A DNA stretch of 64,000 bases from Siderastrea radians (lineage: Eukaryota; Cnidaria; Anthozoa; Scleractinia; Rhizangiidae): the NCBI GenBank assembly GCA_964017195.1, contig OZ024895.1, positions 45,657,673 to 45,721,672 of the forward strand. Reading direction: 5' to 3'. The translations under genes and the position numbers were made by a program. Under the pieces are notes generated by a model. That model was not told the origin of the DNA, searched no databases, and saw nothing but the letters and a program-made list of their open reading frames with translations. Shown piece by piece: positions 24,019-37,200 of the stretch (positions are counted from its first letter, which is position 1; the number at the start of each line of letters is the position of its first letter).

Positions 24019-26126
24019 TTAAAATATTGTACCCAGGGCCTCAAACCAAGCCAGGATAGTATTATCATTTGCTGCCCAAGCTTCAAATTCCTCAAAGGAA
24101 ATCTTGCCATCTTTGTCAGTATCAGCACATTGGAAGACATTGTTGACCATCTCATCAATTGCATCTTGTGACATCGCCTCCATAATCGGCCACCTTCCAT
24201 CAACTCCTTGTGTGCTTGTATTTCCAGGGTTATTCATAACCATTGCTGGCTTTTTTGTTGATGTTGAAGGACCAGTGTCGCTGGGAATAGGGGCATTAAA
24301 GACAGCTGACACAGGCTTGTCAGCTGAGTCATCAAAAGAAGCCATCATTTCTTCTTCGCATGACCTCACAACATCCCGCACAAGCTCTAGACTCACTTCA
24401 AAGTACGCTTTAAACATGTTTCTTAGATTCTCTTTGGAAATGTACCCTTTTTTCTCAACATCACATCCATTAAAAGCATATGGGATCTTCTCTTTCTCAC
24501 TGCCTTTAACAAGAATGGACAAGCCTATAACAAACTCATCAATGTCAATTATACCATCATCATTTTGGTCATAAAACTTAAACATCTGATCCATTACTAG
24601 GTTCTTGTGTTGTCCCAAAGGACCTAAACACTTATCAAACACTGAACGAGTGATTCCCGCCTTCTCGGTTGCCAAGGTCTTGAACTGCTCAACAAGAGCT
24701 TCTATCTCTGCTTGGTCAAAATGGCTTTGTTCTCTGAGATGTTGAATTTCATCCCACGAAAGGAAACAGGGGTGATCTTTGATACCTGAAAACCAAAAAT
24801 AATGGGATTTTTTAAAAGTATTCCAAATCACAATGAAATTTCAAGTATTACAGTAGATTCCTCCTTTCTCAAACATGCAATGGAAAATAAATTATACTAT
24901 CCATCTCAGATATCCTTTGAGGAGGGATTTTTTTAGCCTACTTCACGAACCATTGATATCGCTCCACAGTTTGGAAAAAAATGATCATGTGATCGACTTG
25001 AGAGTGCTATTTCATTCTTTTCATTTACATCCAAGTCACCATTTCACTTATATAGTATGATCACAAGTTTGTTGACCGCAAGGTCATCCCAAGATCTGTT
25101 CCACTACCATTCTCAATTATTCACTTTTCATTTTTTTTTATTCTGAGGGTATTTTATATTTTGATCTAAAAAATAATGGCACAAAAATAATACAAGAACA
25201 CAAAAAATTCACTTGGAAGCCAAAGAAAATGGCAGGTGGCCACAAAGAGACAAGAATGGCAATATCTGTCTCTAATTAATTACATGTAATTTGTAACATT
25301 GTTAGATGCATATAGGGTATGTGTTCATAAATTATATTTCAGTATGTATTAAGTACTAAACGTTGACATTAATTAAAAAAACTGCCATAAGAACACACCA
25401 GCTACTCAGTGCCGTATATTTTCATAGCAAGTAAAATGTAGGAAAAAGAAATGATTATAGGGATCATATAGCTAACTATGCAGGGATCAATGGGAAATTG
25501 AAAAAAATACACAAAAATGAATGAAATCATATTATTGTCATTGGTGGATTGTTGAAAACACCACAAAGCAATTTCGAAACTAGTATCTTACCTGGGTAAA
25601 GTGGTTTAAGGCAAGGAGCTCTAGGATTTGTCAATGGAGGCATCGGAATTCGGATCTTGATGAATAGATGAGTTTTGTTATGATCGTCTCTCACCTCGCA
25701 ACGCTCACAGACATCATAGTCCACACAGTTGGCACATTTATAACGAATTCCACAAATCGGGCTCGCCTGACAAGAGTTGCAGGTTATTCCGCGGTGAATG
25801 TAGCCCTCTTTTCTCGCCTGATCTTCCGCAACGTTGAAAAGAAGATTCAACAGATGCTGTCCCTCCTTTGCGTCAGTTTCTTCCCCCATAACAACATTTC
25901 CCTCTGCGTCGGAGGTCTCGGACACATGACGGATTGGTGTGGCAGCACTCTGGATAGAATGTAGCTGCTCTTGTCTTGGCAAAGCTTCGTCGGAGGAATT
26001 CCTTTGTTCGCGTTCTGTGTTGTTTGTGGCTGGCGCGACAAGAAAATACCGCCGGACAGAGTTGGCGCCCATGAAAAGAGCAACACCAGCCGCCGCGCCA
26101 AACGCAAACTGCGCTACGGATCCCAT
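24019..26126 (-). CDS. Membrane-anchored ZZ zinc-finger and EF-hand protein
   Basis: Two exons, 26126-25592 and 24785-24019, join in phase (split Gly codon) to give 433 aa. Residues 5-29 form a Gly/Ala-rich hydrophobic segment followed by Arg-Arg, likely a signal anchor. Residues 111-158 are a ZZ zinc finger: C116-x2-C119, C125, C131-x2-C134, C140-x2-C143, then two His. Residues 200-310 read like a recoverin/calcineurin B-type EF-hand module. One canonical loop starts at D251 (DQNDDGIIDIDE), one is degenerate at D287, and a further canonical loop is at D400 (DTDKDGKISFEE). A Ser/Thr/Pro linker separates the EF-hands. A Ca2+-sensing role is inferred. I cannot name an orthologue. It is divergent from ANAPC16, starting 220 bp away. 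Confidence 0.88.
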
Positions 26127-26346
26127 GACGAGTTAAACTATTTAATCATAGTACGCAGCCTTAAACTTTTATCCTACCAAAATCATAATTCAAAATTCAA
26201 GACCTCATGCCATCTTTTACAATCGAAAGAAACAAGATTTTCGTAGCGAAAAAGGCAATAAAAAAGTTAGCGCATCCCGCTCTTGAGCCCAAAGTAGTTC
26301 AGCGGCTTGAAGTACTGCGCACGGTCAGAAACGTTTGTTTTTCAAA
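26127..26346. promoter_or_regulatory. Shared divergent promoter
   Basis: 220 bp separate the start codons of the minus-strand ZZ/EF-hand gene (26126) and plus-strand ANAPC16 (26347). No obvious TATA box was identified. Both 5' untranslated regions must lie here unless a non-coding exon exists. Bidirectional promoter function is inferred from spacing only. Confidence 0.6.
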
Positions 26347-28456
26347 ATGGCGGGTGCGAGTGATTCCGGTGGACCAAGTGGAGCACAGATAAGAGAACCA
26401 AGAAAAGCTTTATTTCGGTCTCCAGATCAAGAGGACAATAGCAAGTCACCAGGTGATTGTGCCGTTGAAGTTTGAGTTATTTTAAAATTTTCCAAACTGA
26501 ACCCCGATTTCTTTGGTGATTAAATATTGAAATGAAATGACACTCAGCTGCAAGCTGGAATGATTAATATTTGTGCTTAAGTTTTCATGATGATGTTTTA
26601 TTGTGAAGTCATGTATATACCTATATCTCCATGGAAGTATCAATCTAAGAGCTTGTTGAGAAACAGCTGCTGAACGTGAGAAACAGCTGCTGAACGTGAG
26701 AAACAGCTGCATGCTATAATTGATGAGATTAGATATTAAAGTTGAATGCATATATGTAGAATAATTAACTTTATTAAGTTTATATTATCGGTACTTTTTC
26801 CTGCAGAGGCTTTAGAGGCATTACTCAATAGAATTCAAGTGGATATTGAAGTGGATTCTAATTTGAACAGCCTTACGAAAGGTGATCTAGACATCTTATG
26901 ATCACAATCACGTATATTTCCATAGACTTTCTAAAAGTCCTCGTAAATTAAAAGCAAAGGTAGGCAGTAGGGGAGGGGGTGGGGGAGGGAGAAAGTGGGA
27001 GGAAGATGGGGCGACCTGGGACTTCTCTCAGGTCACCCCATTTTCCTCTCACTTTCTTGCCCCCCCCCCCCCTACCCATTCCCCATTAATGCCTGATACA
27101 CAGGCTATGGGAATATGAGACTAGCTTGCAGTGTCATAGTCTCCTATGCAGCCCTTTTTTGGCTCATCATGCAATGCATCTGCCCACAAGGAGCAGTGTT
27201 GCGTGACCAGCCAAAAAACAGCTGGGTTGGAGACTGGCACTGTCAGGGCTTAACAAAAACTTGAATTTCAATAAGTTTGCTTTCCCAGCCAATTTCCCAC
27301 CTGCCCAGGTTTTAAAAATTCTTAAAACTAGTTAACAATTCAGAACTAAGGCATCTGAACTCTGTTCTTGGTGTTAACTGCTGTATAACATAGGCTGATA
27401 AGGTGGTAAATAATTTACCGCATCTATGATTATTGTAGATGTAATTCAGGTGGCACACTTGCACTGCAACTTAACGGGCTGTTTTTCTGGGCCCTTGCCT
27501 ATTGGGCAAATGGGTTGGGAAAAAATTCTTGCCCAACTTAAATCTCTTCTTGTCCTGAACTATTGTCAAGTCTTGCATTGCGAGCGATTCAGGAAACATG
27601 ATCATTTTGATTTGACTAATAGGCAGATCACACCACTATTGAGGGGAGAGGGAGGGAGGTGAATATCATGGAGTGGGGGAGTGGGAGCTTTCTCTATACA
27701 CGTCCACCTTCCCTCTCAGCATTGTGTAGTTGTATGCTTTCCCAGATTTCACTCTCCCAAACTGAGCTGATTTTGAACCCTTATAACCGTCGTCTTGGTT
27801 TAACACAATTTTTAGCATTAATTTGAGAAACCAACAGTCATGTTTGTAATGATGGAAATCCAAAATAATGGTCTTTTTTTGTTTAAAACTACTCCACTAG
27901 CACACTTAAACCGTAAATAAGTGCCTTTGGCCACTGATAGTGAGGATGGAAACGGATTGCAACATGAAAAAAATCAGATTTCCCTGCTGTCTAGCAAAAA
28001 CCATTATTCACTGATTAAATTTTATTCTTTCAAGAATTCACTTCATTTCTTCTTGGAGTTCTCAGAAAACTATTTTGTAGATAAGAAAATGCTCTTAGTT
28101 TTGATTTAAGCAGAATTTGATGCCAAGGTGACAAAAATAGCTGTGACATAGCCCCTTTAAATGGGAAGCAAAGCCTGGTGAGACCTGGGGGGGGGGGGGG
28201 GGTGGGGGTAGGTGCTGGAGAGTACCCGGCCTCTCAAGTGGGTTTCTGATGCCATGTTAACAGAAGTGGGGGCCACTTGAACTATGCATTTGAACTTGGT
28301 AATCACATGAAAAAATAGCAGACAGTCCAACTGTTTTAACTCCACTCTATTACAGAGATCCATGAACAGACTCTCACCAAGTTGAGACAGGAATTGATGC
28401 AGATTAGTCAAGATGAATGGATGTACAAACCGATTGACCAGATCATAGGGTTTTAA
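26347..28456 (+). CDS. ANAPC16: Anaphase-promoting complex subunit 16
   Basis: Three exons, 26347-26452, 26807-26881 and 28356-28456, join in phase 1 at both junctions to give 93 aa. The start context is TCAAAATGG. EPRKALFRSP (residues 17-26) matches the conserved N-terminal motif of vertebrate ANAPC16, and DEWMYKPIDQIIGF (80-93) matches its C-terminal motif. A predicted coiled or helical middle (EALEALLNRIQVDIEVDSNL) joins them. ANAPC16 is a small subunit of the APC/C ubiquitin ligase that drives mitotic exit. The protein is slightly shorter than the vertebrate one (about 110 aa) and ends right after the Gly-Phe. If the intron-2 donor is skipped, a stop occurs at 26901. Confidence 0.9.
26657..26712. 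repeat. 20-bp tandem repeat
   Basis: GAGAAACAGCTGCTGAACGT is repeated about 2.6 times head to tail in ANAPC16 intron 1. Confidence 0.9.
26953..27090. repeat. G/C-rich foldback
   Basis: A GGGGAGGGGGTGGGGGAGGG block is mirrored by a CCCCCCCCCTACCC block around a short ACTTCTCTCAGGT hinge, so the strand can fold back. ANAPC16 intron 2. It probably represents a small MITE. Confidence 0.5.
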
Positions 28457-31242
28457 TCTCTGTGCGGATGGAGTCACACTGATACAAAACAGAACAATCA
28501 AGACTGGCATCAAGCTGATCCTGTTACTTCCATGAATACCAACCAGGACAGAGCCCAAGACATTGGATGTAACTGAGTGGTCCCATTTCTTCATCTCAAA
28601 GATCTCAGTTTTCTAAGTTACATTTCAAACAGGGTGCAGAGTCACAGCCTGCCTACCTATCAGCACCACTCACATCGTTTAATTAGATAAATCCTAACTT
28701 GCGATCAGGCCGAATGTTAGCAGTACTGTCATATTCTCGTGTGAATCATTTGCCTGATCGAAGGTTAGAAAAAGCCAGAAAACACCTTTCATTAATTCAA
28801 CTGCAAAATTTGTTTGGGCTTACATCTATCATTAAGCCCCTATGGAAACACAGCAAGGAATCTTAAATATGATTTCTCAAACTAATTCATAATTAACCGG
28901 ATCTTAATTAGCATAAAATTTTGTGCACTTTTCCCTTGAATTTCTCCAAGAATTAGGACTGGTTTGAGAGGCCACATCAAAAACTCGAAAGAGTGTTTCA
29001 TCAGTTATCCAAACACCTCGAAGTCCAAAAAAAAAACTTGACCATCCCTCGTTTTTTTAATCTACTTCTCGGTGTTTGGTCATCCTGATGAAACACTCTT
29101 TCTTGTGTTTGATATACTACTTGAAACTCTTACAAAGCAATACAGAACCATCATGGAGAAAAATATCTTTGGTATTTGTGCAAAACACCTTTGCTTTCCA
29201 GTGCAGTTTAATTTACTTTAATTTGACAATACAATTTTGTTGAGCAGGTTGCACAGCCTGTTTCATGATACAAGATACACTGCCATTCAGTGAACAAAAT
29301 TGTCAATGGAAAGCAAATCTTCATCATGTCAAGAAAATGTAATGTTATTTTTATTATTATTTTCATAATAATTACAGTTACCTTTAGATGCTTTATGATT
29401 GTCAAGATACAGGAAGATACTGACTAATCAAAACTTGTCACTGTACATATATTTTTTTTCAAGTTAAACTTGAAAGAGCTTCCCTTATTTCTATATTCCC
29501 TTATTTCTATAGCAATAAATATTTATTTGATATTCCCAGAATATTGCAGCCTGAGTTATTGAGATTGACTATCTGACAGAGATATTAACCCTTTCGCATC
29601 CAGAATGAAATCTCCACTCACGTAGCATGGTGCTAACTTTAAAGTCCGTGGGCAGAATCTTAAATTGTGTCCACTCAAATGAAAGCAGTGGAGCAGTACT
29701 TTCCTGTGGTGCTGTTTATTTGTGCTGTGTCGAAGGTGGTTCTAATGTTTTAGTCTGAGGATGAAATCCTAGTGTGACCATTCCAGTACTGCTGAGCAGT
29801 ACTTTCCTGTGGTGCTGTTTATTATGCTGTACAAGGTGGTTCTAACTTTAAAGTTTGTCCTGAAATCCTGAACTGTGACCATTTAAATGAAGCTACTGAG
29901 CAGTACTTTCTTGAAATGCATTTTATTGTGCTATAATAGTTGGTTCTAATTTTTGAGTCTGTTGATGAAAACTTACTGTGACCATTCAAATGAAAGCAGC
30001 ACTTCCGACTGGGTTTTTATACTTTGTAGAAAGAAATTTGGTGTGTTTTTCTTCTTGCAATCTTGCCTTATTCTCAGACTGAAAAGGTTGAGAAAAAGTG
30101 GATGTCTACACCCTGATAAATAAAGCTACAGTTGTAGTACCCATTATGAAATAAAACTAAATAATTTTCTACAGAACTATACAATATATGTCTACAAAAG
30201 CCTAATTAAAAATAAACTTTGTCAGTATTATCTCCTGGCTCATTAAATTTAATTTCCACAGAATTTTTTTGAACATGGTTTGTCCAAGGTCATGGGTTTT
30301 GCTTCATGTTGTTGTGTTAACTCATGGAATTTTAGGCAACAAAAGGCGTTCAAACCCTGACTTGAACTTAAACTGATTGTTTTCAAAATTTCCAGGCAGA
30401 GTTAAACTAACTTACAAAAATCTTTCTTCTGAAAAATAATTTAATATATGTACTACTATTTCCCTGCATTTCTTCCAATGACAAAGGAGAACTAAATCAA
30501 GAAATGTTATGCAAAGGTCATAGTGAGCTTCTATAACATCCCAGCAAAAGAGCGTCACAATTCAATGCAAATACGTAAACATACACAAGCATCCAGTAGG
30601 ATGACTTAGGTTGAGCCAGGGCTTAATATCTTGTCAGCTAAGCTGACCACATAGATTACATATTATAAGCACATAATTACAGCAAATTTAAATTTTTACA
30701 TAATACATCCCCAGCATTACATAGCAAATGTGGATAAAAAGAATAAAAATTGTTCCAAGGGACAGTATGCCTTAATTTTTTGAAACAAGAATACAAAAGA
30801 AATCCTTAAAGTGATGAAAGCAAGGAAATGGCAATTTTGACTTTGGGACAACCTCTTACAAAATTGAATTGAAAAATTTGTAATTCAGTACCATCCTCAG
30901 AATCCTGCAATTTTATTCCCAGACTTTTTTTTCTGTTTTGTTCTGTAAAATCTTTTTATCCAAGCTAGATGCAAATTTAATGGCATTTGACAACATCACA
31001 TGAAAATGGCAGGTAAGTGAGATTTTATGTATTTGTGGTGCAATACTGTCCCTATTATTGTTATTGATTGGATAGCAGTGCTGGTATTACATATGAGCTA
31101 TTACTCCCTGAAACATTTACTGTTATATCAATGCCACTGAAATTATGTGGAAACAAGGGTATTATGGACAGATTTCACAGTATCTCAAAAATTAACTTGT
31201 TTCAACATTTCACTATGCTATTGAATATCGCCCATCAAAGTG
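28457..31242. other. Intergenic region between ANAPC16 and the DBS-like gene 3' end
   Basis: The genes converge here. The region holds the 3' flanks of both genes and a cluster of the 105-bp repeat at 29640-30000. A possible minus-strand polyadenylation signal (AATAAA) lies at about 30909-30914, some 330 bp past the DBS stop. No coding sequence was recognised. Confidence 0.5.
29640..30000 (+). repeat. Tandem repeat cluster, unit about 105 bp
   Basis: At least three diverged copies of the unit seen at 130-560 (core CAGTACTTTCCTGTGGTGCT), same orientation. One copy is interrupted by small insertions. Confidence 0.8.
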
Positions 31243-34200
31243 TCATGATCGTAATTCTAAATAGCTCGCAGGAACCCATCCTTCTTGTGAGGTTACTGTG
31301 TGCCTTGCAAACCACCACCCTTCCTGGCCAACTCGCAGCAGTTCTAATATGTCTCCCTCCTGGAATGATATTTCTGTGCTTTCCAAAGCTGAATAACTGG
31401 CTATGGCACAGTATCTTGAACCTTTAGATTGCATATCCTGACCATTGTACTGTAAACAGTGACAAAATGAGTTACCAGAAGCACCTTATATATCTGCACT
31501 TTTGTTTTTGCCACAGAAGTGGTTTCTTACAGTCCCTATTAACCCTTTAAATAATAAAATAATAGCATGTAGTACGATACTAACTATTGAGTCTGTTGAT
31601 GAAAATATTTTAAGTGTGACCATCCAAACGAAAGCTACTGAACAGTACAGTACTTTCCTGTGTCGCTGTTTATTATGCTGTGCAAGGTGGTTGTAACTTT
31701 TGGGTCTATGGATGAAATCCTAGAGTGTGACTATGGACCCTTGTCACATGGCGGCCATGTTGAAGTCCCCAGAGAATGAAAAGCTTTGTTTTTGCACGTC
31801 TAAACTCATCCTCAAGTCTTTCACAGTGAGGCTACACATGCAAAATGTCTTGTTTTAATGCTAAATAGTAGCCACGTGAAAAGGTCTATTCAAACAAAAG
31901 CTACTGAGCAGTCCTGTGGTACTGTTTATTATGCTGTACATGGTGCTTCTAATGTTTGAGTCTGTGGATGAAATCCTAAAGTGTGACCATTCAAACGAGA
32001 GCTCCTGAAAGGTATTTTCCTGTGGTGCTGTTTATTGTGCTGCACAAGGTGGTTATAAATTTTCGGCCTGTGAATAAAATTGAAAAGTGTGACCATTGGT
32101 GGGTGGGGAGGCTCCCTGGTGATCACTGGGTGAGAAACAACGAGAAAACTAGTAAATATTCCACAACAACATTCATTAACCATCCATTAAGTACTCTCAC
32201 CACTGGTTGTGTAATGTGTGAGTGATCGTTGTGATGCTGGTGTTTAGTCGGAGTTTCATCACTGTTATCTGAGGAGTCCCACTCATCAGTATCAAAGCCG
32301 TCATCATGATCAACGCTGTCTCCTTCCATGATGTTTGACACCCTGAATATTGTACAAGAAATTTCTCATCATTAAGTGGTAACATCATAGAGATTCCCTT
32401 GCCTTTTTTTGAAGAGGGGGAGGGGGGTCAAAATGTGCAAAATTTAAACCTATTAAACCTCAAGTTATCACACGTTTTCTGTGACACTGTTTCTTGATGA
32501 TGTTCATGCATGTTTTCGTGATGACTTGTGATAACTTGCAATCCCTCTGATCAAGCTCACACCTGAACGAAAGTCAACACAAGTTTTTACCATTTGGCCA
32601 CCCAACCCAACTTGATGCAAGTTGGTCTCAGTATTGTTTTCCTTAGAATAGGCATGTGCAAGGCTGCACTGAAATGGCTTTTTTGCAACTTGTGTCTTAT
32701 TTGCATCACTTGCAAGTTTGTTTGGCCATCCAAGTCTGTCACCAGTACCTTGCTAATTTCACAAACCAAAACCATTTCCCTACCACTGGCAGATATGATC
32801 GAGCAAGCGGCACACAAGACATGGACTCATGTAAAGAAAGAAAGTTGACAAAACTATTTTTTATTACCTGTTATTACCAGCTGGTGCACTAGATCCAATT
32901 GACAGTGTAGACTGGCTTCTTGAACGTAGCTCATTTTCCGGGGTAGGATTGGCTGATGACAGAGCATTGGCCGACTTCCAGCGGTCTGAAATAACAACAT
33001 TTATAACTTATTCTAGGAAATTAATGCTAATGATCATTAAGGTACATGTATTTGAAGTAAACATGACTTAATATAAATTGAACGGGAAAACAGTTTAGAA
33101 TAAAGCAAATTAATGCTGTATATCAAAGAACTATGTCAGGAAAAGTTAAATATGAGTTGTGATTGCTACAAGAAAAGTCCCTTACTGTGAATTCCAGGGT
33201 GTTCTGAATAAGCAAGTTCTGAAAATAAAAAACAGAAGTTCAAGTGAAGCCCTTGCCCAAAGTGAAAACAAGGAAAGATGAACTCCAACAAGTACTGGAA
33301 TATTGCTGCCAATCGTAAATTAGTATGATAATTTTTTTAAGCAGGGGGTGATGAATGAGAATTAAAATATCAATGTACAGTGTTAGGTGTGAACTACTGA
33401 CAGATCCAGACTGGGAAAACATTTGTTGAGGTTTCTCTTAAAAGAAAGGATGAGACAAACATTTTCCTAATACAGACTGAACAAGACACTCTGTAGTTCA
33501 ATACATGTTTTTACTGTATATTGGGCTTTTTCACACATTTGTTCATAACATCTGGCAACTGTATTGCCAAACCCACATGCAACAAAAAGTTATGGCTGCT
33601 TTCCTCGGCAAACTGCCAAAATTCCATGCCATACACATGGGAAGAGGTTCCAACTTATACAGTACATAACATTGAACTTTTGAAGTTTTTGTAAACAACC
33701 ACAAAACAGTAAAATTCCGATAATAAGCCCATGCACTTATAATCAGGGGTTTATTATCAGAGGGCTTTTTGCAAATGAAATTCGGGACTTGCACGTATAT
33801 TTCAGGGTGGGGCGCTTATTATTCTCTGTGAAATTTTGTGCAAATGAGGTTTTCCCTTATCAATATGGTGTTGAGGTTATTACTGGAATTTGTTTACAAC
33901 AGAAAAAAGTGCGGTGATGGAAGGTACCAAGGAAGGGGCAGGAACCAAGAATAAATGGCACAGGAAGCAAGAAGTTCAATCAGGTGTCTTAGCTCTTAGT
34001 CTATTTTAATTTACAGGTTATTAATAAGAAAAATTACTGAGAGAGGAGTCATATATTTGACCATAATTTTGGCTTATTTTACCATGCAATCAATGCCAGT
34101 ATGGCTCCTCAGCACCCATTGTGAGAGTAACCCACCTTTCACTTCGTCAAACTGAGACCACATAAGATTTCTTATTTCCTTCACCCAACGATTCTTGACT

Positions 34201-37200
34201 TCTATTGACAAAGGCTGGCGAATTAGATGAAATTCATGAAATTAAAGACTGAGATATGTGTACAAGTATAAGATAACTTCAGACACAAACTTGTGCATTG
34301 AGGGAGAACGGGGTTGTCCCTAGTAAAAGTGACAAGCACATGTTTGTTGGGAATTTTGATACAAGGTACCCGGATTTCAATTTTGCTTCAGAAATTCAAC
34401 TGTTTAATGTCTAGGAGATACTGCTTCTTTCTAAGGAGATTTTCCAACATGAATCATATTAATTTCTGGCTAAATACACTAAAAGGTGAAAGGGCTTGAA
34501 TAACTAACTCTCATATTTATGGTGGCTATTTTAGATCTCGATCAACACACAAGGCAGGATTCACACTCATTTCTCAGAAACAGTGTTAGTGAAACCACTT
34601 TTCAAGAACTACTACTAGTACTGCAGTGTCTCTAATACAATAACTGGGGACAATGTGCACGCTGTGATTCGTCAATACCTATTACTCATTATACCAGTAA
34701 ACCACATGGAAAATGCAGTTATTGTATAAAAGCAATATACCACACATTTCTACAGTTTATCACTTAATCTTGGGATGTTGCAATAACACTCGAAAAGCTT
34801 GTAAATCACTCACCTTCCAACATCCCCTGTGATTTATTGAACCAACAACATAGAAATGTGCAATATATTGCTTAATTAACGTGAAACGTAGAATTCTAAT
34901 TCTGTGCTCACTTGCATGACAAACACTTCTGATCGTCCATTTAGCCACAATTCAAACTTGTCTGGGTCTCCTCGCACAGCCTCTGTGAATCCCATATCAC
35001 ACGTCTAACAAGAATACATTATTAAAAGACACTTACCGGTAGATGTTACATTGTAGGCAGGGTCACATACTAAGTTAACTGTTTTCAGTTTACACATGCA
35101 TGCACATGGAACTATAAGCAGGAAAAATTCTGTTCCTGGCATTTCCTGGCAGGAATTCAATCCATGACCTTCTACAGAACAGTTGGATACTCAAATAATT
35201 ACTGAGCTACAGGGAAATTCTTGGCAATCTAGGTTCACCTGCAATAATTGATCTCTGACAAAACTGTTGAGACACTTCAAAATGAGTGAAAACTCAGACC
35301 ATGAAAATCTTACACGAACAATTCTTTTCCCTCTTCCCCTTAACAATGTTATTTTGCCACCAAGAAAACACCTGATGAGTCATCATTCCATCAGCACAAA
35401 ATTGTGTGAGGTCTGTAGTGATACTGAATCCTTTAATCTCCCTGAACATCAGAAATATTCATCCTTACTTACTACTGTTTATCAAGTATTGTTCTAACCA
35501 GTGCAGCTGACAAGCTACTGATACTGCACTAAAATCTTGCAACACCTTCTCTTATTCCTACATTTCTAACCTCCTGTCCTGCTCTAATGAAATAACCACG
35601 TCAAAATACCTTAATATCTCTCTTGTAGTGGTACGTCACCGCATCTTTGTTAGTATCATCAACTTTCTTGCTAAAAATAATCATTTTTTGATACATAAAG
35701 ACTTGACGTTGCTTTCCGCCTTTCAGCAAGCTTAGATTCCAGTTTTTGTTTGTTTCCCAGACCATAAATGCATCCTGAAGTAGCAGCTTTCCTTGCTCTG
35801 CTAAGCTGCCAGGGAAACCTTTTATGCCACAAGAGTGCATTACATCATTGACATGTCGCAAAACTCCTTCCATTGTTTCAAGAGCCTTCTGCGAAAATGA
35901 AAAACATTAAACACTGTTTAAGAAAAAGTTTTTAATTTTCAAGCACCAGATGTCTAAAACGTTAACAGGGCCCAGGGGGGTACTCCGGATTTCAAGTGAC
36001 GGGGATGATCGAAGGATTTTTTGGGGTTTGAAATTTTTGATTCCGGGATTTTTTTGGGTAGGAAAATTTGGCAAGTGTTTTTTGGGTGGCTTGATTTGAG
36101 TAGGGATTTTTTTGGGTATTAGAAACAATCTGAAGATTCGTGGTAATGCCCGCGTATCCGGCCGCGTAGTTCTGTGAATAAAGTACGACCAAACTTGTTC
36201 TTGCCCAGGTGGTCTTGTTTAGAGTTGTCATTCATAATGTTATTGTTGAAACAGAAGATGTTCTTGGGTGTCCCTAGTGCTTTTAGAATGACTACCAGAT
36301 GACGGAAAGATAAAATTAACTGGTATGATGAATATAAACAAACAAAAACATTCAATTTCTAGTTTTTTTTCTTGTTATATCATTTAATCCTTTCTAGAAA
36401 TTTTTAAGGCTCGGAAATTCGGCATGGGATTTTAGGGGGTTAATTTTTGGCCCAGGTATTTTTTTGGGTTTTGATTTTTGCCCCCATTCGATCATCCCCG
36501 TCACTTGAAACTCGGAATACCCCCCCTGTGTAACAGGACCACACTTTTGCCTTGCAATTTTTGCTAATTAAACTTTGACAGTGGTTCAATTTGAAGGGCA
36601 ATGGTACCTATGGCTGTACTCAAACCATACTGGAAAAAATATTGTTCATGTTACAAATTTCAGGGGCTTTTCAATGCTGACTAAAAAAATTCACGCAATT
36701 TTCAAGGTCCCAGCTGAATTCAGGGACTTTTCAAGGCAACTGTTAAAATTCAAAGTAAATTTTAGTACATAAATTATAAATGATATCTGGACACCCACAA
36801 AAATGACAGGGTGGCTGAGCTGAGCTACAAAAACTGTCTGTAAGGACAGGAACATCTGTATGTTCATTCTAAATTTATTCTTAGAGTCGTAAGAGCAGAT
36901 AATCAGGACAGGGGAAAGATATTTAGTATGCAGGCAAAATGGATAGGAACAAAAGTTGCTGCCCATTTTGTAAACTTTTGCTCACACCAATTTTGCCCAC
37001 TTCATCTGCCCCTACTACTCGGACACCCCTGGGTGTCGGAGAATGATAGGAGTTTTCACATTTCAAGTTATCAGAGTTACCTCCAGATCATCATGTGCAG
37101 TACTGTTTTTCAGTGTTAGCTTCATCATCTCTTTAATCAGAAGCTGATACTTTGTTATTCTCTGCACTGGTTTAAGGAGGTATGCACTCAGAGGAAGCCT

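Noticed and set aside
28157..28594. 145-codon minus-strand ORF
   Set aside because: It is antisense to ANAPC16 exon 3 and has no recognisable domain; the plus-strand exon is supported by phase and motif.
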